Below the pieces are notes generated by a model that searched no databases, was not told where the DNA came from, and saw only the letters and a program-made list of their open reading frames with translations. DNA of 64,000 bases, taken from contig JACZWU010000002.1 in assembly GCA_022571985.1 (NCBI GenBank), forward strand, positions 248,001 to 312,000, written 5' to 3'. Source of the stretch: Candidatus Zixiibacteriota bacterium (lineage in GTDB: Bacteria; Zixibacteria; MSB-5A5; GN15; FEB-12). Positions 28,106 through 36,051 of the stretch are shown piece by piece. Made by a program: the position numbers and the translations under genes. The stretch's first letter is position 1, and each line of letters begins with the position of its first letter.

Positions 28106-29611
28106 CTATAGTCCCTTTTCACTATGTTTTGAAATCTTGAAATTATATGCTTTTGATTGTTCAGGTTTTGAATTTTTCACTATTTTTGGAGGTGAAAGTT
28201 TATTCATTTGATTGGCCATTTCCTCGAGTGCAGAATTGAAGTCTTCTACAAAAAGAAATGCTTCTCGAGGCTGAATGTCACTTACAACAAGTCCGTCCCA
28301 GTACATTTTTAATTGATAAAGATGTATTGGTTGTCCAGACCCCACCTTGATTTCGTATATTATTATTTTATTATCAGTAGTTTCTCTGTATACGTCAACT
28401 CGCGTGCCAGTGGGCCATACCGAATATTCATCAGTAATATTTTCGTCTGGATTGGTAGCCTTGAGCATTTCCATCCATTTTTTCTTGAGTTCTTTTTCGC
28501 TTTTTTCTCTAATGCCTTTTGGTGGCCTAATTTCATTCAATTTATCAAAGATGCTGTTCCAGTCACTATCTTTCCAATTGAAGTCGGTTTTATTGTTAGT
28601 AGTTGACAAAACGCTCCTGGGAAGTTCAGGTATCGTAAGCTCACCAGTGAAATCATTATAGTTGTTATGACGTGATAACCGACTCTCGCCTCCTTCAGTT
28701 TTCCAAATAAATTCAAATTGTCGAGTAGCTATAGTTCTCTTACCCAGCCGAATGTCAATCCCTTGCGTTGGTATATTCCCTTGATAGTAATACCTTGCTG
28801 GATTCCCACTGACAGACTTATCCCTTTTAACTGTGTCAAGTGTACCATAAGTGTACGTCAGTTCGTAAACTACTCCGGCAAGTTCAATTTTGAAGTACTC
28901 GGTTGTGCTGTTGGCCAATGGCACGTGAATCGGAGGAACTTGCTTTGAATCGTTCTTTATTGAGACGACAATTGTTCCTTGTTGTTCTAGTTTCTTTTCA
29001 TCTAAATCAAGATATCCTCTATATAATACACCTAAGTGCTCTATTAGCCATTCTCTAAGGCTTGAAAGGTCGCTTGCTGGTGCACCTCTACCTTGAGCTG
29101 TTTGAACAAACTTCAAATCTACTTTTACATTAACTAGAGTCGAAAAATCAGTAGGTAGGAATTCATTGTCAGGTGCGTTAACATTATCTTTAATGACCAT
29201 TTCCGGCTTAAAGGGACCTTCGACATAGTAAAAGCCGTTAGTGTTTTTACTCGGCCTTGTCCACAGCTTCCAAGGTCCGTTTTCTCCAGATAACGTGGCA
29301 AGCGCATTCTTTAGTCCGAATCCATGTTCATTTAATCTGTCTTCAGTGGTAGCTGATTCACCCAATTGCAGAGCCTTCTCCAGTATATCCAAGGGCATCC
29401 CTTTGCAATTATCAGCGATGAACATGTTAACCATTTCCTCTGAATCTTCTTTTATAAAAATTATGTCGATTCGAAATTTATCTTCAGGTCTTCTTGCTGC
29501 AATTGCATTATCAATCAGTTCACTTACGCATTGATGAAACAGCAAATTCTGTTTCGACAATCCTCTGAATAATCCTTCAGTTGCTAGGAGCTTTACTTTC
29601 TTTTCAGCCAT
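28106..29611 (-). CDS. MORC/MutL-like GHKL ATPase with putative PD-(D/E)XK nuclease-like C-terminus
   Basis: 501 residues. The N-terminal GHKL ATPase has motif I ELIDNA (31-36), motif II DNCKGM (67-72, with Cys replacing the usual Gly of DNGxGM) and motif III HGFGLKNA (96-103). The closest general pattern is the MORC/MutL-like ATPases found in prokaryotic restriction and defence contexts. Near the C-terminus, D406, E420-x-K422 (YEIK) and Q433-x3-Y437 (QLKMY) fit a PD-(D/E)XK nuclease core with a QxxxY element. It is AT-rich relative to its neighbours and alone on its strand, with no methylase or helicase nearby. A defence or DNA-processing role is inference. GAAGGA lies 8 nt before the ATG. 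Confidence 0.7.
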   Translation of the reverse strand: MAEKKVKLLATEGLFRGLSKQNLLFHQCVSELIDNAIAARRPEDKFRIDIIFIKEDSEEMVNMFIADNCKGMPLDILEKALQLGESATTEDRLNEHGFGLKNALATLSGENGPWKLWTRPSKNTNGFYYVEGPFKPEMVIKDNVNAPDNEFLPTDFSTLVNVKVDLKFVQTAQGRGAPASDLSSLREWLIEHLGVLYRGYLDLDEKKLEQQGTIVVSIKNDSKQVPPIHVPLANSTTEYFKIELAGVVYELTYTYGTLDTVKRDKSVSGNPARYYYQGNIPTQGIDIRLGKRTIATRQFEFIWKTEGGESRLSRHNNYNDFTGELTIPELPRSVLSTTNNKTDFNWKDSDWNSIFDKLNEIRPPKGIREKSEKELKKKWMEMLKATNPDENITDEYSVWPTGTRVDVYRETTDNKIIIYEIKVGSGQPIHLYQLKMYWDGLVVSDIQPREAFLFVEDFNSALEEMANQMNKLSPPKIVKNSKPEQSKAYNFKISKHSEKGL

Positions 29612-29691
29612 ATCGTTTTTCCTTCGTTAGTTGAAGACTATGAATTAAAAAATCACACAACATTAATACGTTTGGCATAGTGAACGACCAT

Positions 29692-30783
29692 TTACTTAGA
29701 TTCTCGTCTGTTCTCCTGCTCACTCTCCACATCAACCGGGTGCAGTTTGTATTCTAAAATCTGCAGCAGTGTCATAAATACCGCAGCAATTAAAGGTCCT
29801 AAAATAAGCCCCAAAAGTCCGAACAAAGAAATACCGCCCAAAATAGAGAAAAACAAAAGCAGCGGATGTATCGAGGTTCGTCCGGATATCATGATCGGTC
29901 TGAGGACATTATCGACCTGACTGATAATTAGCATGCCTATACCGATTATCAAAAAGCCCTGTAAAAAAGAGCCGCCAATTATCAGAATCAAGCCGGCCGG
30001 AATATAGACCACAAATGCGCCTACAATGGGGATAATAGACAAGAGCGCCATCACCGCTCCCCAGAAGACAGGTGAAGTGAAATCAAATATCCAGAACATT
30101 ATTCCTCCCAGGACACCCTGCAGCAGCGCAATGACCACACCGCCGTACATAGTGGCATAAATGACTTCACGCAGGCGCTTGAAAGTTATATCGACTTGTT
30201 CGACTGTCAGGGGAATTAGTCTTTTTATCTGATGTATTATCTCGTCGCCGTCTTTGAAGAAATAATACATACTGAAGATCATCAGACCGAAGTAAAAGAT
30301 AAACTTGGTGCCGTTGGTTATAAGCCAGCTGGTCTGGGCAAATAGAAACCCGCCAAGATTATCGGCGGCCTGTTTAATGAGGCCGTCTAAATTGATCTCA
30401 GACAAATCGTAGTACTGCGACAATTTTGTCTTGATTGCTTCCAGCCAGGGAAGATCAACTGCCAGGGTTTTGTCAAGCTGTCCGCTTTGATACATCGCAT
30501 TTACTTTGGCCACGGCAATCGTGGCTTCGTTTATCAGTACACCAAACAGGTAGGCAAACGGACCGATTATCAATATGATTATTCCGGCTGTTAAAATCAG
30601 CGAAGGAATTACTTCAGATTTCAGCTTCAGAGAAAGTTTTTCATAAAGTGGATAGAAGATTATTACAAAGACAGCCGCCCAGCTTATGGGAGCAAAAAAA
30701 TCAATCATCAGACTGTAAAATAAATAGAAAAAGATTGAGACAAACGACAGAAATAAAAATATCAGAACATGTTCACGCTTCAT
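29692..30783 (-). CDS. AI-2E family (PerM/YdiK-type) membrane permease
   Basis: 363 residues with seven to eight hydrophobic segments: a pair near the N-terminus, a ~90-residue soluble region (~80-160), then a dense membrane block. This is the usual AI-2E/UPF0118 arrangement, with the typical late motif PxIxGRTSIHPLLLFFSILGG. Some family members export autoinducer-2 or act as Na+/H+ antiporters; no substrate can be assigned here. The C-terminus is charged (ESEQENRRESK). Confidence 0.88.
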   Translation of the reverse strand: MKREHVLIFLFLSFVSIFFYLFYSLMIDFFAPISWAAVFVIIFYPLYEKLSLKLKSEVIPSLILTAGIIILIIGPFAYLFGVLINEATIAVAKVNAMYQSGQLDKTLAVDLPWLEAIKTKLSQYYDLSEINLDGLIKQAADNLGGFLFAQTSWLITNGTKFIFYFGLMIFSMYYFFKDGDEIIHQIKRLIPLTVEQVDITFKRLREVIYATMYGGVVIALLQGVLGGIMFWIFDFTSPVFWGAVMALLSIIPIVGAFVVYIPAGLILIIGGSFLQGFLIIGIGMLIISQVDNVLRPIMISGRTSIHPLLLFFSILGGISLFGLLGLILGPLIAAVFMTLLQILEYKLHPVDVESEQENRRESK

Positions 30784-31368
30784 TGATTTATCGATTTTTT
30801 CTCATGCGATTACCACAATTTAGCCCCGGCCGAACTCGATGGCAACCATAAAGCGAAGCCGCCAATTCTCTCAGATTCATTCTATGAATATCAGATAGTC
30901 AAAAAAGCAGGATATTATTGCGCAATATTGGAGCAATACTGCTCAATCTCTGTAGTCCATTTTTGATACAGCGCTGTAGTATATAATGAGATAAGATGCC
31001 GATGGATTTCTGCCGGTATTTCAAGATATGAGATTTCAGGGAATTTTCATCAAGGCCGGCTCGCCCTTAGGCTCCAGTAACTATTGATATAGCAACAGGT
31101 TGCCATAGGCAGGCAAGCTCTTGAAACTGTTTGATTGCAAATTGCGACTGTGACCACAGTTAAGAGCCTCCAGAAAACAGCAACTCACAAAACTGCCGAT
31201 CTTTAGAATCCGGTTAACGTAGAGAAGCCGGGACAAAATTGTTAAGCGATTGTGGTCAAGTATTTTAAGAAAAAGACGATTATTAGATGGAAACTAATTA
31301 AACGGGTGCAGGAGCCTCGCACGGTTTTTCTGTTCCTATGTATTAACGACTCAAACAAGGAGTTGAGC
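30784..31368 (+). ncRNA. Gene-free region with a candidate structured RNA
   Basis: 585 bp with no credible protein gene. A perfect TATAAT at 30982-30987 has no well-placed -35. Downstream, GCTCTTGAAACTGT (31117-31130) can pair with ACAGTTAAGAGC (31156-31167), a 12 bp stem with a 2-nt bulge, and other shorter pairings surround it. It could be a small RNA or the 5' leader of the basic protein gene at 31369. It does not match tmRNA, RNase P or SRP RNA signatures I can recall. Confidence 0.3.
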
Positions 31369-31743
31369 ATGCCAATTCGCAAAAAACGCCCAACAGCCAA
31401 ACGCAGCACACGTCGTAAAGCTATACGTCCGTGGTCACGCGGTGAATGCGCCTTCATGCGCAAGTACTATCGCAATCACGAGACCACATGGGTAGCCCGT
31501 CAGATGGGCCGTACTGTTTATGCAGTGCGTTACAAAGCTGTCGACCTGAGTATCAAGAAATCCAAACCTTCTGTCTGGAAAGGCAACAAGGGTCCCAAAA
31601 CGGCTTTCAAGAGATTCGGTGGAAGCTCAAAAACCGGCCGTAAACCTGCCGCCAGACGTCGTCCGACAACTCGTCGTACATTTCGCACGTCTTCACGTCG
31701 TCGCACAACTCGCAAGAGTTCTGCACGTCGTAAAAAACGCTAG
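31369..31743 (+). CDS. Small basic nucleoid-type protein: SANT/Myb-like N-terminus plus histone H1-like tail
   Basis: 124 residues from the ATG at 31369, chosen because AAGGAG ends 6 nt upstream. Residues ~18-65 (RPWSRGECAFMRKYY...MGRTVYAVRYKA) have the spaced aromatic and helical pattern of a SANT/Myb-like helix-turn-helix. Residues ~80-124 are an Arg/Lys/Ser/Thr-rich tail (SSRRRTTRKSSARRKKR) like H1/AlgP-type DNA-binding tails. It probably binds DNA non-specifically and helps compact or regulate the chromosome. It is a single gene with a long upstream region and a terminator downstream. The domain call is from pattern only. Confidence 0.65.
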   Translation: MPIRKKRPTAKRSTRRKAIRPWSRGECAFMRKYYRNHETTWVARQMGRTVYAVRYKAVDLSIKKSKPSVWKGNKGPKTAFKRFGGSSKTGRKPAARRRPTTRRTFRTSSRRRTTRKSSARRKKR

Positions 31744-31754
31744 ATCGATTACAA

Positions 31755-31775
31755 ATCCCGCCCAAGCAGCGGGAT
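31755..31775 (+). terminator. Short hairpin after the basic protein gene
   Basis: ATCCCGC (31755-31761) and GCGGGAT (31769-31775), 7 bp, followed by ATTCTTTT. It is weaker than the hairpin that follows it. Confidence 0.4.
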
Positions 31776-31790
31776 ATTCTTTTGGAATTT

Positions 31791-31827
31791 GACCCGTTTC
31801 AACCATTTTGAAGCGGGTCTTTTCTTA
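31791..31827 (+). terminator. Rho-independent terminator
   Basis: GACCCGTTTCAA (31791-31802) pairs with TTGAAGCGGGTC (31808-31819) over 12 positions with one wobble and a 5-nt loop, followed by TTTTCTT. It ends the transcript of the basic protein gene before tRNA-Lys. Confidence 0.8.
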
Positions 31828-31942
31828 TTAATCAAAGACTCAATATCAATATCTGAGCAGTTGCCAAAGGCAACTAAGTTGCTTATTTTCCAGGTAGCGC
31901 TTTCCCATACGCATATGCGAAGCAAAAAAGTAACTACGTTAC

Positions 31943-32015
<73 letters not shown>

Positions 32016-32069
32016 TTTTAAAATGTTATATGCTATAAAACTTAATTTTTACTTTGGGGAAATGAAATT

Positions 32070-32354
32070 TTGTGGGAATTTTTATTCGTCATAGGGGTTG
32101 GTTTAGTTGCTGTATTGCTAGCGGTCATTGCGGAAAAATCAGGGCGAAAAATCCTTGTAGCATCGATCACAATTATCCTATGTCTGGTGCTTGGGTTAAT
32201 TGGTATATTTTACGATCTAAAGTGGTTCTTAGCTTTTGCGATTGTAGTTTTCGTAGGGGTAGTGATTTACGTTGGTGGGACATTGGAAGAGCTAGTAAAG
32301 AAGAAAAAAGAAGAAAAAGAAAAAGAAAAGGAAGCCGACAAAGATAGTAATTAA
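32070..32354 (+). CDS. Small membrane protein with Lys/Glu-rich tail
   Basis: 94 residues. Three hydrophobic segments (~3-20, ~28-47 and ~52-69) are followed by a charged tail (KKKKEEKEKEKEADKDSN). I do not recognise the family. The likely start is TTG at 32070 (a GTG overlaps it at 32072), with GGGGA about 10 nt upstream. It lies between tRNA-Lys and a repeat block and is AT-rich. It could be a small inner-membrane protein; coding status is likely but not certain. Confidence 0.5.
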   Translation: MWEFLFVIGVGLVAVLLAVIAEKSGRKILVASITIILCLVLGLIGIFYDLKWFLAFAIVVFVGVVIYVGGTLEELVKKKKEEKEKEKEADKDSN

Positions 32355-32360
32355 CTAAAT

Positions 32361-32670
32361 TGGTGGGCGGCAGATGTCCTCATCTGCCCCTTGTTCTCAA
32401 ACGCCTCAACCAACTACTCGTATCACCGGCTGGATTCCCGCATACCCCGAGACTATGCTCGGGACTAAAGCGCGGGAAAGACGGCAAGATGGATTCCCGA
32501 CTACTCCCCGTGTCTTCGCACGGGACTAAAGCGGGAATGACAAGACAATAGCCAAATTGAAATGACGACAAGATAGATTGGTGCACGGCACGCTGAAGGC
32601 GCCTTCATCTGCCGCTTGACTTGAAGAGTCAAATCGTTAAGTGGGCGGCAGACGTCCCGTCTGCCCCTTG
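32361..32670. repeat. Family B repeat block
   Basis: Hairpins GGCAGAT-N6-ATCTGCC (32369-32388) and GGCAGACG-TCC-CGTCTGCC (32647-32665); a CCCCGAG...CTCGGGACTAAAG box (~32440-32466); and segments at 32506-32540 and 32586-32622 that are inverted copies of 24628-24660 and 23835-23878. It fills the 321 bp between the small membrane protein and the O-antigen ligase gene. Confidence 0.8.
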
Positions 32671-32675
32671 GGTGT

Positions 32676-34088
32676 TTACTTAAGCTGCTTAATCTTTCTT
32701 GTTTCTCCTGAGGCAGCTAAGAGCCCGAAAAGAAGCGCCATGACATAACCGCCCTGTCCCCAGGTCCAGGCCCGCATAAATAAAATAGTTACGCAAAAAA
32801 CCACCATGGCTATAAGTAAGGCAGCGGCAGCCTGATTGTCAGGATATGACAGTTTCTGCATAAAGCCTTTATAACTGTGCCTGAGTCCTTTCCACGAGAG
32901 CGTGACCAGAGCCAAAAAACCAACAATCCCGGTTTCGGCCAGATAATGAAGCAGAACATTGTGTGCTGACATACCGAAAATCCACCAGTGTAGTGGCATC
33001 AGCTTCAAGTCGGGATAGATATGATGGACCAGCCGGAAATTCCCGATACCAATGCCGGTAATCGGGTTATCGAGGAAAGTGCGAATGGCGGTCTCCCAAA
33101 GAATTAGACGAAGTGCTATTGTTCCTTTGGGGTTGGTCAGCGAGACCAGCATCTCTTCATATCGACTAAAGAGACCAACAAAGAGGGAGTCTTTCAATAG
33201 GAAAACCAGGGCTATCAAGGCAACTGCTGGTATAAAGATCAGTTTAAGCAGATGGCTTCTGCTTCTGTTTGATTCTCTTTTGGATTTACGGGCCGCAAAA
33301 AATATCAGCAAGGGGACAGCAATCGCTACCGCCAGCAATGGTCCGCGCGCTTGAGTAGCCACAATACCAAGACCGATCATGATTGCCAGGCTGCCGTATA
33401 AAATTCGCTGTCTGGTCGATTGCGCCCATAACATAAAGGCGGCAGCCATCGGCAGCGCCGTCATCGAAAATGTTTCATAGCCTAAATAAGCAGGACCAAA
33501 AACCCGTTCTTGTCCGCCCTGCCAGATAAAGAGAGTGATGTTATAGGCCCCGTTTAAGGCCACCAGCCAGAGGTAGACATTTATTATTTTTCTGACACCA
33601 ATTATTTGTCCATATGTAAAGACTGCTCTGAAAGCCAGGTAGATTACGAATATTCTGATACAGGGGACAATGGCATAGGAAATGTTATAAGCGAAGACCA
33701 TAGAAATGACAGTAGCCAGAAGCAAAATTATGAAAGGGGCATCAAATGGGCTGAATTTCAGGCCCTGTTTGAATTTAAGTAAATACTCCAGCACGATACC
33801 GGCATATAACAAGCCCATAATTAAATCAAAGGGATGGACGGCAAATGTCGCACCAATTCGTTGCGGCGCATATACAAATAAAGAAATTAACAGCAGCCAG
33901 AAAGTTATACGAGGATTAAGCAGCAAGAATGCGACCATAACTGCCAGCGGTATGGCTAAGGCGAACATCGGCTTACCAATCAAAGCCAGCAGAATCATCG
34001 GTAAAAGCCCCACTACCGCAACTATGACATAAGTCGCGTCTATTTGGACGGATGAAAATAATGAAACAGGGCTGCTCTTAGAGGTCAT
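32676..34088 (-). CDS. O-antigen ligase / Wzy-like membrane protein
   Basis: 470 residues with ten or more membrane segments and a central periplasmic loop region. The O-antigen ligase family segment is visible around residues 330-390, including NPITGIGIGNF and HNVLLHYLAETGIVG. These enzymes join or polymerise O-antigen or exopolysaccharide units at the periplasmic face of the inner membrane. The exact role (WaaL or Wzy) is undecided. An 8-nt gap separates a TATAAT from the ATG with no Shine-Dalgarno. No glycan-biosynthesis cluster surrounds it. Confidence 0.8.
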   Translation of the reverse strand: MTSKSSPVSLFSSVQIDATYVIVAVVGLLPMILLALIGKPMFALAIPLAVMVAFLLLNPRITFWLLLISLFVYAPQRIGATFAVHPFDLIMGLLYAGIVLEYLLKFKQGLKFSPFDAPFIILLLATVISMVFAYNISYAIVPCIRIFVIYLAFRAVFTYGQIIGVRKIINVYLWLVALNGAYNITLFIWQGGQERVFGPAYLGYETFSMTALPMAAAFMLWAQSTRQRILYGSLAIMIGLGIVATQARGPLLAVAIAVPLLIFFAARKSKRESNRSRSHLLKLIFIPAVALIALVFLLKDSLFVGLFSRYEEMLVSLTNPKGTIALRLILWETAIRTFLDNPITGIGIGNFRLVHHIYPDLKLMPLHWWIFGMSAHNVLLHYLAETGIVGFLALVTLSWKGLRHSYKGFMQKLSYPDNQAAAALLIAMVVFCVTILFMRAWTWGQGGYVMALLFGLLAASGETRKIKQLK

Positions 34089-34096
34089 CTGCTAAA

Positions 34097-34102
34097 ATTA
34101 TA
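34097..34102 (-). promoter_or_regulatory. -10 element of the O-antigen ligase gene, predicted leaderless
   Basis: Perfect TATAAT on the minus strand, exactly 8 nt upstream of the ATG at 34088. The -35 is unclear: TTGCCA is present but only 14 bp away. Confidence 0.45.
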
Positions 34103-34120
34103 TGAACTGAAGTAAATGGC

Positions 34121-34188
34121 AAGAGTAATTGCTCGAAAACAGTGTCACCAGTTCAAGGCTGTTCATTCATATAAGCTGAATTACTCTT
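34121..34188. repeat. Inverted repeat in the ligase/ctaB intergenic region
   Basis: AAGAGTAATT (34121-34130) and AATTACTCTT (34179-34188) are perfect 10 bp arms 48 nt apart, between divergent genes. They could be an operator or a transcript stem. Confidence 0.35.
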
Positions 34189-34349
34189 TAAATTTGAAAA
34201 ACATCGCATTGTGAGCCAATTAAGGCTTGAATATTATTTTCAATTTGGCTATATATGGCCGAGAACTTGTGAATTATGGAACAAGCTCGATACAAAGATG
34301 TTAATATCTTTATTGATGGTAAACTGATAATATAATAGGGTGGCCATTT

Positions 34350-35210
34350 TTGCTGGCGTCGATTAACAACTATATTCAGCTCACCAAGCCGACAATAATG
34401 CTGTTGGTAGTTTTTACCGGTTCGGCAGCGCTGGTAGTCGAAGGCTCTTTTTTGGCAGAACCTCTAAAATTCCTTTTGGTCATAGTCGGGCTTTATTTGA
34501 CTGGCGGCTGTGCCAACGCCCTTAATCAGTATTTGGAGCGGGATCTTGACGCCAAAATGGAGCGGACAAAAAACCGACGGCCGCTGCCATCGGGACGCTT
34601 AAGCCCGGCCAGAGCATTGGTATTCTCAGTTTCGATTGGTATTATCGGAGTTATTCTTTTTGCTTATTTCTTTAACTGGCTGACAGCGCTGTTATCTTTG
34701 GGCACGATTCTTTTTTACAGCCTTTATTACACCTTATGGCTTAAGCCAAACACTACCCAAAATATTGTAATCGGCGGCATAGCCGGGGCGATGGCACCGA
34801 TTGGCGCCTGGACCGCAGCCACTAACTCCTTGAGCGTTATTCCCTGGCTGTTGTTTTTGATAATTTTTCTGTGGACACCGCCGCATTTTTGGGCTTTGGC
34901 GCTCTTTAGTAAAAAAGATTACAAAATTGTCGGGCTGCCGATGATGCCGGTTGTAAAGGGGGGAGACTCCACCCGTCTGCAGATTCTTGTTTATACAATA
35001 ATATTGGTTATTTCCAGTTTGGGGCTGCTGTTTTTTGGAGCCGGCTGGATATATGGGGCAACTGCTTTAATATTGGGAGCTCTTTTCACGAGAAGAGCGT
35101 TTCAATTATATATCGGCAAGACAGATAAGCTGGCCCGCCAGATGTTTGGGCAATCTTTGCTGTATTTGTTTGGCATGTTCAGCGCAATTATGGTTGATGC
35201 ATTAATATGA
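34350..35210 (+). CDS. ctaB: Protoheme IX farnesyltransferase (heme O synthase)
   Basis: 286 residues and about nine membrane helices. The UbiA-type prenyl-diphosphate-binding motif N-x3-D-x-D region is at residues ~59-67 (NQYLERDLD) followed by MERTKNRRPLPSGR. The second conserved region (FLWTPPHFWALAL) is typical of CtaB/CyoE. It converts heme B to heme O by adding a farnesyl group, needed for the caa3 oxidase encoded downstream. The start is TTG at 34350, with AGGGTGG just upstream and TATAAT at 34331-34336, so the leader is very short. Confidence 0.95.
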   Translation: MLASINNYIQLTKPTIMLLVVFTGSAALVVEGSFLAEPLKFLLVIVGLYLTGGCANALNQYLERDLDAKMERTKNRRPLPSGRLSPARALVFSVSIGIIGVILFAYFFNWLTALLSLGTILFYSLYYTLWLKPNTTQNIVIGGIAGAMAPIGAWTAATNSLSVIPWLLFLIIFLWTPPHFWALALFSKKDYKIVGLPMMPVVKGGDSTRLQILVYTIILVISSLGLLFFGAGWIYGATALILGALFTRRAFQLYIGKTDKLARQMFGQSLLYLFGMFSAIMVDALI

Positions 35211-35265
35211 ATTGTGGAATTTTTGTCAGTGAAAAAGCTCTCGGAAATCTTTATGCCATTTAATC

Positions 35266-35294
35266 TTGACATGAATATCCGGAGGTGCTTTATT
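35266..35294 (+). promoter_or_regulatory. Possible promoter of the act-cox operon
   Basis: TTGACA (35266-35271), 17 bp spacer, TTTATT (35289-35294). It lies ~110 nt upstream of the first act gene. The -10 is poor. Confidence 0.35.
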
Positions 35295-35403
35295 CGCCAA
35301 TTCAAAGCGAAAGCAGCTTACAGGTAGGATAGCTGACTTGCGCTTTTTTTGAAAGTGTGCTTGTGAATGTTTGAACAATCTTTTTTTGAGTAGAAAGTAA
35401 CGT

Positions 35404-36051
35404 TTGGCCCAAATATTTCCTAAATGGACTAATTACCTTGGTCCTGGTACTGCATTAGTGGCCGTACTATTAATATCAGGGGGTACCTGGTTTTTTTGGT
35501 TTTATGCTTCGCCCTCTTTTACCGATGTTGGCTACCGTCCGGTTCAGCCAGTTGCCTACAGTCATAAACTTCATGCCGGAGACTTGGGCATCGACTGCCG
35601 CTATTGCCACACTACTGTTGAATTTGCTGCAGCTGCCAACGTTCCTCCGACAGCAACCTGCATGAACTGTCATACTTTAGTTAAGCAAGATTCTGAAAAG
35701 CTTCAACTGGTGCGTGACAGCTGGAAAGACAAAAAATCTATGCGATGGACCCGGGTTCACGACCTTCCGGATTTTGCTTATTTTAATCACAGCGTTCATA
35801 TAAATGCCGGAGTCGGCTGCATCTCCTGTCACGGTAATGTTGCCCAGATGGAAGTAGTTGAGCAAAAAGAAAAACTTAGTATGGGCTGGTGTCTGGAGTG
35901 CCACCGCAATCCGGAACCGAATCTCAGGCCGGTCTCCGAAGTTACCAATATGGACTGGGTAGCGCCTGCTAATCAGGCCGAAGTTGGCAAGCTACTTAGA
36001 GCAAACAAGAATATTAATCCTCCAAAAGATTGTTCGGGATGCCATAGATGA
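35404..36051 (+). CDS. actA: Alternative complex III subunit A, pentaheme cytochrome c
   Basis: 215 residues. One N-terminal membrane anchor (~15-35) is followed by a periplasmic domain with five CxxCH heme motifs: CRYCH, CMNCH, CISCH, CLECH and CSGCH. This matches ActA of alternative complex III, which takes electrons from the quinol-oxidising core and passes them to cytochrome c or directly to the oxidase. The start is a TTG at 35404 with a weak ribosome site. Its TGA overlaps the next ATG by four bases. It heads the respiratory operon. Confidence 0.92.
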   Translation: MAQIFPKWTNYLGPGTALVAVLLISGGTWFFWFYASPSFTDVGYRPVQPVAYSHKLHAGDLGIDCRYCHTTVEFAAAANVPPTATCMNCHTLVKQDSEKLQLVRDSWKDKKSMRWTRVHDLPDFAYFNHSVHINAGVGCISCHGNVAQMEVVEQKEKLSMGWCLECHRNPEPNLRPVSEVTNMDWVAPANQAEVGKLLRANKNINPPKDCSGCHR

